This document shows, piece after piece, positions 40,806 through 50,109 of a stretch of 64,000 bases of DNA. Under the pieces are notes generated by a model, which worked only from the letters and a program-made list of their open reading frames with translations, searched no databases and was not told where the DNA came from. How positions within the stretch are numbered: the first letter of the stretch is position 1; every line of letters begins with the position of its first letter. A program made the translations under genes and the position numbers. Location of the stretch: NCBI RefSeq assembly GCF_006352065.1, contig NZ_CP040915.1:992001-1056000 (forward strand), given 5' to 3'. The DNA comes from Georgenia yuyongxinii (GTDB taxonomy: Bacteria; Actinomycetota; Actinomycetes; Actinomycetales; Actinomycetaceae).

Positions 40806-41942
40806 GTGCCGCTGCACGGCCGGGCGCTGCCGGACTTCCCCTGGGACTCCCTCGCTCCGGCGAAGACCCGCGCCGCCGCGCACCCCGGCGGCATCGTCGA
40901 CCTCTCGGTCGGCACCCCCGTCGACCCCACGCCCGCCGTCGCCCAGGACGCGTTGCGAGCCGCCGCCGACGCCCCGGGATATCCCACGACCGTCGGCACC
41001 CTCGCTCTGCGCGAGGCCGTCGTCGCCTGGTTCGCCCGCCGCCGCGCGGTCCCCGGCCTGGGCGTCGACCAGGTCCTGCCCACCATGGGTTCGAAGGAGA
41101 TGGTCGCGCTCCTGCCGGCCCTCCTCGGGCTGGGGGAGGGCGACGTCGTCGTCCACCCGCGGGCGGCGTACCCCACGTACGACGTCGGTGCCCGGCTCGC
41201 CGGGGCCACCCCGGTCCCGGTCGACGACGACCCCGCCACCTGGCCGGACGCGCGCCTGGTCTGGCTCAACTCCCCGGGCAACCCCCACGGGCACGTGCTT
41301 GGCGTCGACCAGCTTGCCGCCGTCGTCGCCTGGGCACGCGAGCGAGGCGCCGTCGTGGCCTCGGACGAGTGCTACGCCGAGCTGCCCTGGGCCGAGCCGT
41401 GGGCCAGCGACGGGGTGCCCTCGCTGCTCGACCCGCGGGTGACCGGTGGGGACCACCGTGGCCTGCTGGTGCTCTACTCGCTGAGCAAGCAGTCCAACCT
41501 CGCCGGCTACCGGGCGGCGTTCGTCGCCGGCGACCCGGCGCTGATCGGGCCGCTCACCGAGGTGCGCAAGCACTCGGGGATGATCGTGCCTGCCCCGGTG
41601 CAGGCGGCCATGGCGGCCGTCCTGGGCGACGGCGCGCACGTGGACGCCCAGCGCGAGCGGTACCGCGCGCGGCGGGCGGTGCTGCTCGGCGCCGTCGAGC
41701 AGGCCGGCCTCGAGCTCGACCCCGCCACCGTGGCCGGTCTGTACCTGTGGGTGCGTGCGGCCGGGGCGACGACGGCGTCCTGGGAGCTCGTCGACGCGTT
41801 GTCGCACCGCGGCATCCTCGTGGCGCCGGGATCGTTCTACGGCGGCGACGGCGGCGGGTACGTGCGGATGGCGCTCACCGCGACCGACGAGCGGATCGAC
41901 GAGGCCGCGCGGCGGCTGCGCGAGGGCGGCCCGCTCGTGTGA
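40806..41942 (+). CDS. dapC: Succinyldiaminopimelate transaminase
   Basis: 378 aa from GTG 40806. It is a fold-type I PLP aminotransferase: TMGSKEMVALLPALLGLGEG, LVWLNSPGNPHGHVLGVDQL, ASDECYAELPW and the PLP lysine in LYSLSKQSNLAGYRAAFVAG. The N terminus (LPDFPWDSLAPAKTRAAAHP) and the place after ferredoxin identify the DapC type, which makes N-succinyl-diaminopimelate for lysine and cell wall. dapD, the preceding enzyme of the pathway, is at 53.8-54.7 kb. Confidence 0.93.
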   Translation: MPLHGRALPDFPWDSLAPAKTRAAAHPGGIVDLSVGTPVDPTPAVAQDALRAAADAPGYPTTVGTLALREAVVAWFARRRAVPGLGVDQVLPTMGSKEMVALLPALLGLGEGDVVVHPRAAYPTYDVGARLAGATPVPVDDDPATWPDARLVWLNSPGNPHGHVLGVDQLAAVVAWARERGAVVASDECYAELPWAEPWASDGVPSLLDPRVTGGDHRGLLVLYSLSKQSNLAGYRAAFVAGDPALIGPLTEVRKHSGMIVPAPVQAAMAAVLGDGAHVDAQRERYRARRAVLLGAVEQAGLELDPATVAGLYLWVRAAGATTASWELVDALSHRGILVAPGSFYGGDGGGYVRMALTATDERIDEAARRLREGGPLV

Positions 41943-42187
41943 CCGGCGGGCAGGCGCCGGCCCGGACGCCGTGGTGCGGCGCTCGCGCGTGCGACCGGCC
42001 GCGAGATGCGGGCGCCCGCCAGATATGTCCGGACTCGGGCTGCGGTTCAGCCAGTGGGCGGATTCCGTCGTTACCGAGTGCATGGCCTATCTTTGTGTGA
42101 CGGATCACCTCCCCCGGGGGCCAGCAGCTACCCGGGGCGCAACGAGGCGCTCGGACCGAGTGCCGCCCATTCCCGAGGAGGGGACAC

Positions 42188-43489
<1,302 letters not shown>

Positions 43490-43535
43490 CGCTGCCCGGG
43501 TGGCGGCGGTAGCCAACCCCGAGGCGCCCGCACAA

Positions 43536-43572
43536 GACGCCCCCGCACGGCTCCGGCCGTGACGGGGGCGTC
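43536..43572 (+). terminator. Terminator of gltA
   Basis: GACGCCCCCG and CGGGGGCGTC pair over 10 bases, with an inner CACGG/CCGTG stem. It starts 47 bases after the citrate synthase stop. Confidence 0.75.
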
Positions 43573-43617
43573 GTGCACGCGGACCGAGGCGGCGGGCCAG
43601 GAAAGTAATGTGACGGG

Positions 43618-44388
43618 GTGGATGGTTTCCCTGGGCTCGGCACGCTGATCAACGTCGGCGCGATCGTCATCGGCTCGACGGTCGGCATGGCCGTCGGGCA
43701 CCGGCTGCGGGAGGCCACCCGCACCGTCATCACCGACGGTCTCGGCCTCATCACGCTCCTGCTCGCGGCCTCGATGTGCGTCTCCATCGCCGACCCCGCC
43801 CTCGTGGCCGCCGTCGGACCCGGGGTGCCGGTGCTCGTCGTCCTGGGGGCCATCCTCATCGGCGGGCTCACCGGGTCGGTGCTGCGCATCGAGCAGGGTC
43901 TGGAGGGGGCCGCGGCCCAGCTCCAGGCCTGGGCGTTCCGGCGCAGGGTCGGGGGGCCCGGCGACGCCCACGTCGCCCGCGAGCGGTTCGTCGAGGGCTG
44001 GCTGACGGCGTCGCTGGTCTTTTGCGTCGGCCCGCTGGCGATCCTGGGGAGCCTGTCCGACGGGATGGGCAACGGGATCGAGCAGCTGGCGCTCAAATCC
44101 GTCCTCGACGCCTTCGCGGCGCTCGCCTTTGCCGCCACCTTCGGGTTCGGCGTCGTGCTCTCCGCGGCGTCGGTGGCGGTGGTCCAGGGTGGCCTGACGC
44201 TCGTCGGGGTGCTGCTCGGCTCGGTCGTGCCGGACGCCCACATCGCCGCACTGACCGTGACCGGCGGGCTCCTGCTCGGCGGGATAGGGCTGCGGCTCCT
44301 GAACATCCGGAACATCGCGGTCGGGGACATGCTGCCCGCCCTCGTCGTCGCCCCGATGCTGACCCAGGCAGTGGTGCTGCTCCGCTGA
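43618..44388 (+). CDS. DUF554 membrane protein
   Basis: 256 aa from GTG 43618. About seven hydrophobic helices are visible, e.g. GLGTLINVGAIVIGSTVGMA, LGLITLLLAASMCVSIAD and VLVVLGAILIGGLTGSVLRI. LVFCVGPLAILGSLSDGMGNG, then ALKSVLDAFAALAFAATFGFG, are the conserved DUF554 motifs. Relatives are called YqgA-type putative transporters, but no substrate is proven. It is a monocistronic gene between two terminators. Confidence 0.85.
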   Translation: MDGFPGLGTLINVGAIVIGSTVGMAVGHRLREATRTVITDGLGLITLLLAASMCVSIADPALVAAVGPGVPVLVVLGAILIGGLTGSVLRIEQGLEGAAAQLQAWAFRRRVGGPGDAHVARERFVEGWLTASLVFCVGPLAILGSLSDGMGNGIEQLALKSVLDAFAALAFAATFGFGVVLSAASVAVVQGGLTLVGVLLGSVVPDAHIAALTVTGGLLLGGIGLRLLNIRNIAVGDMLPALVVAPMLTQAVVLLR

Positions 44389-44408
44389 CGCGGACGGCCC
44401 GCAGCCAG

Positions 44409-44448
44409 ATTGCCATTCTGGTCGCAGCGACATTGCCACTGTGGTCGC
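44409..44448 (+). repeat. Two 17-base direct repeats
   Basis: ATTGCCATTCTGGTCGC (44409-44425) and ATTGCCACTGTGGTCGC (44432-44448) differ at two positions and are spaced 23 bases. They lie just after the DUF554 gene. The layout recalls the GAGATGTC arrays, but the sequence differs. Confidence 0.55.
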
Positions 44449-44462
44449 GGAGTCGGGGGCGA

Positions 44463-44505
44463 CGCGGACGGCCCCGCTCTCGAGGCGAGAGCGGGGCCGT
44501 CCGCG
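44463..44505. terminator. Bidirectional terminator between convergent genes
   Basis: A perfect 20-base-pair stem (starting CGCGGACGGCCCCGCTCTCG) with a three-base AGG loop. It lies between the ends of the plus-strand DUF554 gene and the minus-strand binding-protein gene, so it can stop transcription from both sides. Confidence 0.85.
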
Positions 44506-44518
44506 GTGCGGGTGAGCG

Positions 44519-45502
44519 TCAGGGCATGAACGTCGCCATGTCCACCGGCTCCTTGAGCAGGCCGTACTTCACCGACAGGTCGGAGAGCGCCTGCAGGCTG
44601 TCCTCGTTCATCTGGGCGCCGAAGTGCTCGACGAGCACCTTGTTCGCGAGCTCCTCGTCCATGTCGAGGAACGTGGTGAGGGTGGCCCGGACCTTGTCCG
44701 GGTTGTCCTCGGCGAACGTGGTGACCTCATCGACCGCCGCGACGAACTCCTGGACCATGTCCGGGTCGCTCTCGGCCAGCGGGCCGGCGGTGATGACCGA
44801 CATGGTCGGCACGCCGGGCATGGTCTCCTGGTAGTTGTACGCCACCAGGTTGGCGCCGGAGTCCTTGAAGATGGTCTGGAAGGGCTCGGGCACCCATGCG
44901 GCGTCGATGTTGCCGGACTCGAGCGCCGCCGGCATGTCCGGGAAGCCGAGCTCGACGAAGTTGATGCTGTCCGGGTCGCCGCCGGCCTTGCTGACGATCT
45001 CCTTGATCGAGATCTCGCCCATGGTCTTGAGCGTGTTGACCGCGACGGTCTTGCCGGCGAGGTCGGCCGGGGACGCGATCCCCGAGTCGGCCTTGGCCCA
45101 CACGCTGGTGACGTCGTCACCCTCGGCGTTGGAGTGGGAGTAGCCGGTGACCATCCGGATGTCGAGGCCCTGCTCCTGGGCCAGCATGATGCTCAGCGGG
45201 TTGGAGATGGCGAACTGCAGCTGCCCGGACATCACGGCCGGGAGCAGGGCCGCCCCGCCCTGACCCGTCTCGAGGCTCACGTCGAACCCGTGATCGGCGA
45301 AGATGCCCTCGTCGATGCCGAGCTGGAGCGCGGCGCTCGGCACGATCGGCAGGACGCCCATCTGGATCTCGGTGGTCTCGGTGGCGGCGCCGGACTCGCC
45401 GGAGCCCGTGGTGGAGTCGGCCGGGGCGTCGCTGCCCCCGCTGGAGCAGGCTGTGAGGGCGAGGAGGACTCCTGCCGTCAGGACACACATCCTTGTGCGC
45501 AT
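44519..45502 (-). CDS. NMT1/SsuA-type ABC substrate-binding lipoprotein, orphan
   Basis: 327 aa with a lipoprotein signal ending LLALTACSSGG (Cys19). IQMGVLPIVPSAALQLGIDE, FADHGFDVSLETGQGGAALL, AVMSGQLQFAISNPLSIMLA, GKTVAVNTLKTMGEI and ESGNIDAAWVPEPFQTIFKD are NMT1/SsuA-like binding-protein motifs. Such proteins bind sulfonates, thiamine precursors, nitrate or aromatic acids. No permease or ATPase lies near, so the transporter must be elsewhere or absent. AAAGGAACG is the binding site. It is the second gene after marR and probably serves the divergent catabolic operon. Confidence 0.88.
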   Translation of the reverse strand: MRTRMCVLTAGVLLALTACSSGGSDAPADSTTGSGESGAATETTEIQMGVLPIVPSAALQLGIDEGIFADHGFDVSLETGQGGAALLPAVMSGQLQFAISNPLSIMLAQEQGLDIRMVTGYSHSNAEGDDVTSVWAKADSGIASPADLAGKTVAVNTLKTMGEISIKEIVSKAGGDPDSINFVELGFPDMPAALESGNIDAAWVPEPFQTIFKDSGANLVAYNYQETMPGVPTMSVITAGPLAESDPDMVQEFVAAVDEVTTFAEDNPDKVRATLTTFLDMDEELANKVLVEHFGAQMNEDSLQALSDLSVKYGLLKEPVDMATFMP

Positions 45503-45581
45503 CGCTCGTTCCTTTCGTCGATGGTCGAGTCGATCGGGCATTCGCCGATCGGTTCGGAGGGGTGGCCACCCCGTGGTGGGG

Positions 45582-46022
45582 CTAGCTCGCGTTCTCGAGC
45601 CGGGCGGCGTCGTGCCGCACGATGCGTTGCAGGAGGCCGCGCAGCGTCTCCCGCTCGAGGTCGTCGAGGCCGGCAAGGACCTCGTCGACCGAGGACTCCA
45701 CCAGGGCCCGAGCCCGGTGGAAGAGGGTGCGGCCCGGGCCCGTGATGACCACCGACTTCTGCCGCCGGTCGGCCGGGTTGGGACGGCGCTCGGCCAGTCC
45801 GCGACGCTCGAGGCCGTCGATCATCGCGACGATCTGGCTCGGGTCGAGACGGATGGCGTCGGCGAGCGCACGCTGGCTGACGCCGTCCGTGCCGGCCAGC
45901 TGCTCGAGCAGCGAGTAGGAGCGGGAGTTGAGCTCTACCGGGCCCAGCGCGACGTTGGCCGAGGCCACGCCGCGCGCACTGGCAAGGCTGAGCAGCAGGC
46001 CGATGTTCTCCGGCGCCCTCAT
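45582..46022 (-). CDS. MarR-family transcriptional regulator
   Basis: 146 aa from ATG 46022 (an ATG at 46064 would add 14 residues). The winged helix is VSQRALADAIRLDPSQIVAM, IDGLERRGLAERRPNPADRR and QKSVVITGPGRTLF; dimer helices flank it. MarR repressors release DNA on binding small aromatics or their CoA thioesters. The gene is divergent from a five-gene catabolic operon and leads the binding-protein gene 79 bases on. It is probably the local repressor of both. Confidence 0.9.
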   Translation of the reverse strand: MRAPENIGLLLSLASARGVASANVALGPVELNSRSYSLLEQLAGTDGVSQRALADAIRLDPSQIVAMIDGLERRGLAERRPNPADRRQKSVVITGPGRTLFHRARALVESSVDEVLAGLDDLERETLRGLLQRIVRHDAARLENAS

Positions 46023-46079
46023 CGGGTGGTGCCCCGGTGTTCTGACATGTGGCGATCGTGGCATGAACGATTGAGGAGG

Positions 46080-46090
46080 TCAATGATTGA
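46080..46090. promoter_or_regulatory. Candidate MarR operator
   Basis: TCAATGATTGA is a perfect dyad around one central base. A related half site, GAACGATTGA, lies at 46065-46074, about one and a half helical turns away. Both are in the divergent region between marR and the SDR gene, the usual location of such operators. Confidence 0.45.
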
Positions 46091-46196
46091 CGGAGTCCAT
46101 GAACTGGGTTCACACTGTCCTCGGACGTCGACGGGGACGGTCCGCCGGCACATCCCGGGCCGAACCGTCGTCAGCGAGGACAAGAAGGAGCCAGAA

Positions 46197-47138
46197 ATGA
46201 GCCTGACCGGAAAAGTTGCCATCGTCACCGGTAGCGGCCGGGGCCTCGGCCTCGCCTACGCCCAGGAGCTCGCCCGGCACGGGGCCCGGGTAGTCGTCAA
46301 CGACGTCGACCAGCAGGTCGCCGACGACGCCGTCGCCGCCATCACCGCAGCCGGGGGCGAGGCCGTCGGCGTCGTCGCCCCGGTCGGCCCCACCGAGACG
46401 GCCAAGGCCCTGGTGGCCGCCGCCGTCGAGCACTTCGGCCGCCTCGACATCCTGGTCACCAACGCCGGCGTCCTGCGCGACACGGTGCTGTGGAAGATGT
46501 CCGACGACGACTTCGACACCGTCATCAACGTGCACCTGCGCGGCACCTTCACCTGCGTGCGCGAGGCCGCCACCTACCTGCGCGAGCAGGGCGAGGGTGG
46601 CCGGATCATCTGCATCGGCTCCCCGACCGGCCAGCGCGGCAACTTCGGCCAGACCAACTACGCCGCCGCCAAGGCCGGCATCGTCGGCATGGTCCGCACG
46701 TGGGCCCTGGAGCTGGCCCGGGCGAACATCACCGCCAACGCCGTCATCCCGGTGGCAGCCACCGCGATGACCGAGACGGTGCCCTTCTTCAAGGACTTCG
46801 TCGACGCCGCCGCCCGCGGCGAGCAGATGCCGCCCTTCGCCCGTCGGGTGCTCGGGTTCGGCACCCCCGACGACGTCGCCGGCGTCGTCGCGTTCCTCGC
46901 CTCCGACGCCGCCGCCGGCATCAACGGCCAGGCCGTCGGCGTGGGCGGGGACCGGCTGGCCGTGTGGTCCCACCCGCAGGAGGTCACCACCGCCTTCACG
47001 GACGGCGGCTGGAGCTACGAGGCCCTCACCGAGGACTGGGAGTCGCTCTTCGGCGGCGCCCTGCAGTCCGTCGGCCAGCCCATGCCCGCCCCGCCCGCCA
47101 GAGCGGGCACCGAGCCGGGGGAGAAGGTGCGGTCATGA
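46197..47138 (+). CDS. Short-chain dehydrogenase/reductase (3-hydroxyacyl-CoA dehydrogenase-like)
   Basis: 313 aa after AAGGAGC. The NAD(P) motif is VTGSGRGLGLAYAQELARHG, with NDVD after strand 2 favouring NAD. NAG is in ILVTNAGVLRD; the catalytic Ser-Tyr-Lys are in CIGSPTGQRGNFGQTNYAAAK. The overall form, including MSLTGKVAIVTG and the NAGVLRDTVLWKMSDDDFD segment, resembles SDRs acting on 3-hydroxyacyl-CoA (MFE-2-like). First gene of the catabolic operon; its stop overlaps the next start (ATGA). Confidence 0.9.
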   Translation: MSLTGKVAIVTGSGRGLGLAYAQELARHGARVVVNDVDQQVADDAVAAITAAGGEAVGVVAPVGPTETAKALVAAAVEHFGRLDILVTNAGVLRDTVLWKMSDDDFDTVINVHLRGTFTCVREAATYLREQGEGGRIICIGSPTGQRGNFGQTNYAAAKAGIVGMVRTWALELARANITANAVIPVAATAMTETVPFFKDFVDAAARGEQMPPFARRVLGFGTPDDVAGVVAFLASDAAAGINGQAVGVGGDRLAVWSHPQEVTTAFTDGGWSYEALTEDWESLFGGALQSVGQPMPAPPARAGTEPGEKVRS

Positions 47139-48112
47139 CGTACACCTCGGCCCTTGACGTCGCCGCGCTGACCGCGATCGACACCCACGTGCACGTGGAG
47201 AAGGACACCCACGGGCACCTCTCCTTGCCCGGGGAGGTGCTCGACGCGGCCGCCAAGTACTTCAAGGCCCCCACCGACCGGCTGACCATCGACGAGACGG
47301 CCGACTACTACCGCGAGCGGTCGATGGCCGCGGTCGTGTTCACCGTGGACGCCACCACCAAGCTCGGGCACGCGCCGAACAGCACTGAGGAGATCGTCGC
47401 CGGCGCGGCCCGCAACAACGACGTCCTCATCCCGTTCGGGTCGGTGGACCCCCACGCCGCGGACGCCGTCGACCGCGTCCGTCGCCAGATCGAGGACCTC
47501 GGGGTGCGCGGCTTCAAGTTCCATCCCTCGCTGCAGGACTTCGACCCGTCCGACGAGCGGTACTTCCCGCTCTACGAGGTCATCGCCGCCGCCGGGCTGC
47601 CGGCCATCTTCCACACCGGCCAGACCGGCATCGGCGCCCGGCTGCCGGGCGGCTTCGGGCTCAAGCTGGGCCTGTCCAACCCCATGCTGCTCGACGTCGT
47701 CGCCGCGACCTTCCCTGGCCTGACCATCATCATGGCCCACCCGTCCGTGCCCTGGCAGGACGAGGCGATCTCCGTGGCCACCCACAAGGGCAACGTGTAC
47801 ATCGACCTGTCCGGCTGGTCGCCGAAGTACTTCCCGCCCGCGCTGGTCAAGCAGGCCAACTCGGTGCTGCAGGACAAGGTGCTCTTCGGCTCCGACTTCC
47901 CGCTGCTCACCCCCGAGCGGTGGATGCGGGACTTCGCGGCGCTCGAGCTCAAGGACGAGGTCCGCCCGAAGATCCTCAAGGACAACGCCGTGCGCGTGCT
48001 CGGGCTGGGCGGGCCGTCGTCGCCGACCGCACCGAATCCGGCGACCCAGGCCGCGCCGAACCCGGCGACCCAGGCTGCGCCGTCGTCCCCGCGAGGTGCC
48101 GCCCGTGCGTGA
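47135..48112 (+). CDS. Amidohydrolase-2 family metal-dependent hydrolase/decarboxylase
   Basis: 325 aa. IDTHVHVEKDTHGH carries the HxH metal motif. GFKFHPSLQDFDPSDERYFP, GLPAIFHTGQTGIGARLPGG, TIIMAHPSVPWQDEAIS and LFGSDFPLLTPERWMRDFAA complete the ACMSD-like barrel; the Asp of GSDFPL is the catalytic one. Members decarboxylate aromatic acids or hydrolyse rings and lactones. The C terminus has a Pro/Ala tail with PNPATQAA twice, outside the fold. It overlaps the ligase start by eight bases. Confidence 0.88.
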   Translation: MTYTSALDVAALTAIDTHVHVEKDTHGHLSLPGEVLDAAAKYFKAPTDRLTIDETADYYRERSMAAVVFTVDATTKLGHAPNSTEEIVAGAARNNDVLIPFGSVDPHAADAVDRVRRQIEDLGVRGFKFHPSLQDFDPSDERYFPLYEVIAAAGLPAIFHTGQTGIGARLPGGFGLKLGLSNPMLLDVVAATFPGLTIIMAHPSVPWQDEAISVATHKGNVYIDLSGWSPKYFPPALVKQANSVLQDKVLFGSDFPLLTPERWMRDFAALELKDEVRPKILKDNAVRVLGLGGPSSPTAPNPATQAAPNPATQAAPSSPRGAARA

Positions 48113-49649
48113 TCAGGGCATCGGCTCGTGGCCGGCGCGCCGCTGCAAGAACGGTGCGCACCGCACCGCGCTCGTCCACGGGGAACGCACCGACACCTAC
48201 GCCGACGTCGAGCGCCGCACCCGCCAGCTGGCGAACGCGCTGCGGGCCGACGGCGTGGGCCGGGGCGACCGGGTGGCGTTCGTCGGGTTCAACCACCCGG
48301 CGCTGCTGGAGACGTTCTTCGCCGTCGGGCAGCTCGGTGCCATCTGGGTGATCATCAACGCCAGGCTGACCGCCCCGGAGGTGGAGTACATCCTCGCCGA
48401 CTCCGGCGCCACGGTCGTGGTCTACGGCCCCGAGCACGCCGGGCACGCCGCGAAGCTGGCGCATCTGCCGGGCGTGCGCACGTGGGTCGCGGTCGAGCCC
48501 GACGACGGCGCCGCCGACGCGCCGTCGTCCGCCCTGAGCTACGAGGCGTTCCTCGCCGCCGGTGCCACCGACGTCATCGACGAGCCGGTGAGCTGGGACG
48601 ACCCCGCGATGATCATGTACACCTCCGGCACGACCGGCCGGCCGAAGGGCGCCGTGCACACCCACGGCAGCCTGCACATGCAGTACTTCAACGTGCTGGT
48701 GGACCTGGACGTGGCCCGCGACGACGTCACCCTCGCCGTCGCGCCCATGTTTCACGTGGCCGGCCTCAACATGCTCACGCTGCCCACGTTCCTCAAGGGC
48801 GGGAAGATCATCATCCAGCCCGGCTTCAAGCCGGACCGGGTCCTCGCCACCATCGCCGCCGAGAAGGTGACGTCGGTCTTCGCGGTGCCGGCGATGATGG
48901 ACGCCCTCGCCTCACACCCCGACTTCGCCGCGACGGACCTGTCCAGCCTGACGAACGTCGTCGTCGGCGGCTCCCCGCTGCCGGACCGCATGCTGCGCAC
49001 GTGGGCCGCGCGCGGGATCGGCATCCAGCAGGGCTTCGGGATGACCGAGACGGCGCCGGGCATCTACCTGCTCACCGCCGAGGACTCGCTGCGCAAGCCC
49101 TCCTCGGCCGGCCGCAACCACTTCTTCACCGAGGGCCGGGTGGTCCGGCTCGACGGCACGGACGTGGCGCCGGGGGAGAACGGAGAGGTCATCGGCCAGG
49201 GCCCCAACGTCATGCAGGGGTACTGGAACAACTCCGGCGCCACCGCCGAGGCGATCGTGGACGGCTGGTACCACACCGGCGACGTCGCCACCGTCGACGA
49301 GGACGGCTACATCTACATCCGCGACCGGCTCAAGGACATGTACATCTCCGGCGGCGAGAACGTCTACCCCGCCGAGGTGGAGAACGCCCTGCTCGACCTG
49401 CCCGGCGTCGCCGAGGCCGCCGTCATCGGCGTCCCCGACCCCCGCTGGGGCGAGGTGGGCCACGCCTATGTCGTCGCCGCCGAGGGGGCCACGCTCACCG
49501 CCGAGGACGTGGTCGCCCGCCTCACCGAGCGGCTCGCGAAGTACAAGGTTCCCAAGGAGGTCGTGTTCGTGGACGAGCTGCCCCGGACCGCCACCGGCAA
49601 GCTGCAGAAGCACCTCATCCGAACCCGATTCCAGGAGTCCGCGCTATGA
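48105..49649 (+). CDS. Acyl-CoA synthetase (AMP-forming)
   Basis: 514 aa from GTG 48105, the first start inside the previous gene's end. The phosphate-binding motif is MYTSGTTGRPKGAVHTHGS; the adenine motif is GFGMTETAPGIYLLT; DGWYHTGDVATVDEDGYIYI is the hinge; the catalytic lysine is in PRTATGKLQKHLIR. It activates a carboxylic acid to its CoA ester. The size and FNHPALLETFFAVGQLGAIW resemble medium/long-chain or aryl-acid ligases such as FadD3/FadK. The substrate is unknown. Confidence 0.92.
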   Translation: MRDQGIGSWPARRCKNGAHRTALVHGERTDTYADVERRTRQLANALRADGVGRGDRVAFVGFNHPALLETFFAVGQLGAIWVIINARLTAPEVEYILADSGATVVVYGPEHAGHAAKLAHLPGVRTWVAVEPDDGAADAPSSALSYEAFLAAGATDVIDEPVSWDDPAMIMYTSGTTGRPKGAVHTHGSLHMQYFNVLVDLDVARDDVTLAVAPMFHVAGLNMLTLPTFLKGGKIIIQPGFKPDRVLATIAAEKVTSVFAVPAMMDALASHPDFAATDLSSLTNVVVGGSPLPDRMLRTWAARGIGIQQGFGMTETAPGIYLLTAEDSLRKPSSAGRNHFFTEGRVVRLDGTDVAPGENGEVIGQGPNVMQGYWNNSGATAEAIVDGWYHTGDVATVDEDGYIYIRDRLKDMYISGGENVYPAEVENALLDLPGVAEAAVIGVPDPRWGEVGHAYVVAAEGATLTAEDVVARLTERLAKYKVPKEVVFVDELPRTATGKLQKHLIRTRFQESAL

Positions 49650-50098
49650 CCACCACCGTCTCCCTCACCGAGCTGCCCTCCCTGATAGGCGTTGACCTGG
49701 GCTTCACCGAGTTCCGCGAGGTCACCCAGGAGCAGGTGAACACCTTCGCCGACGCCACCGACGACCACCAGTGGATCCACACCGACCCCGAGCGCGCCAA
49801 GGACGGCCCGTTCGGGGCGCCCATCGCCCACGGCTACCTCACCCTGGCCCTGGTGATCCCGTTCTGGGGCGAGCTGCTCGACGTCACCGGTGTGGGCACC
49901 AAGGTCAACTACGGCCTCGACAAGGTCCGCTTCCCCGCACCGGTCAAGGTCGGCTCGCGCATCCGCATGGGCGCCACGGTCAAGGACGTCACCGAGATCC
50001 CCGGCGGTGCGCAGATCACGATCGACGGCGTCATCCAGGTCGAGGGGCAGGACAAACCTGCCGTCGCCCTCACCGGCCTGTACCGGTTCTACTCCTGA
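49646..50098 (+). CDS. MaoC-family (R)-enoyl-CoA hydratase
   Basis: 150 aa, ATGA-coupled to the ligase. DATDDHQWIHTDPERAKDGP is the hydratase-2 motif with the catalytic Asp and His; FGAPIAHGYLTLALVIPFWG is the hot-dog helix. VNYGLDKVRFPAPVKVGSRI is also conserved. It adds water across a 2-enoyl-CoA. The hydroxyacyl product fits the SDR of the same operon. Confidence 0.93.
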   Translation: MTTTVSLTELPSLIGVDLGFTEFREVTQEQVNTFADATDDHQWIHTDPERAKDGPFGAPIAHGYLTLALVIPFWGELLDVTGVGTKVNYGLDKVRFPAPVKVGSRIRMGATVKDVTEIPGGAQITIDGVIQVEGQDKPAVALTGLYRFYS

Positions 50099-50109
50099 GG
50101 GGCGGCGCC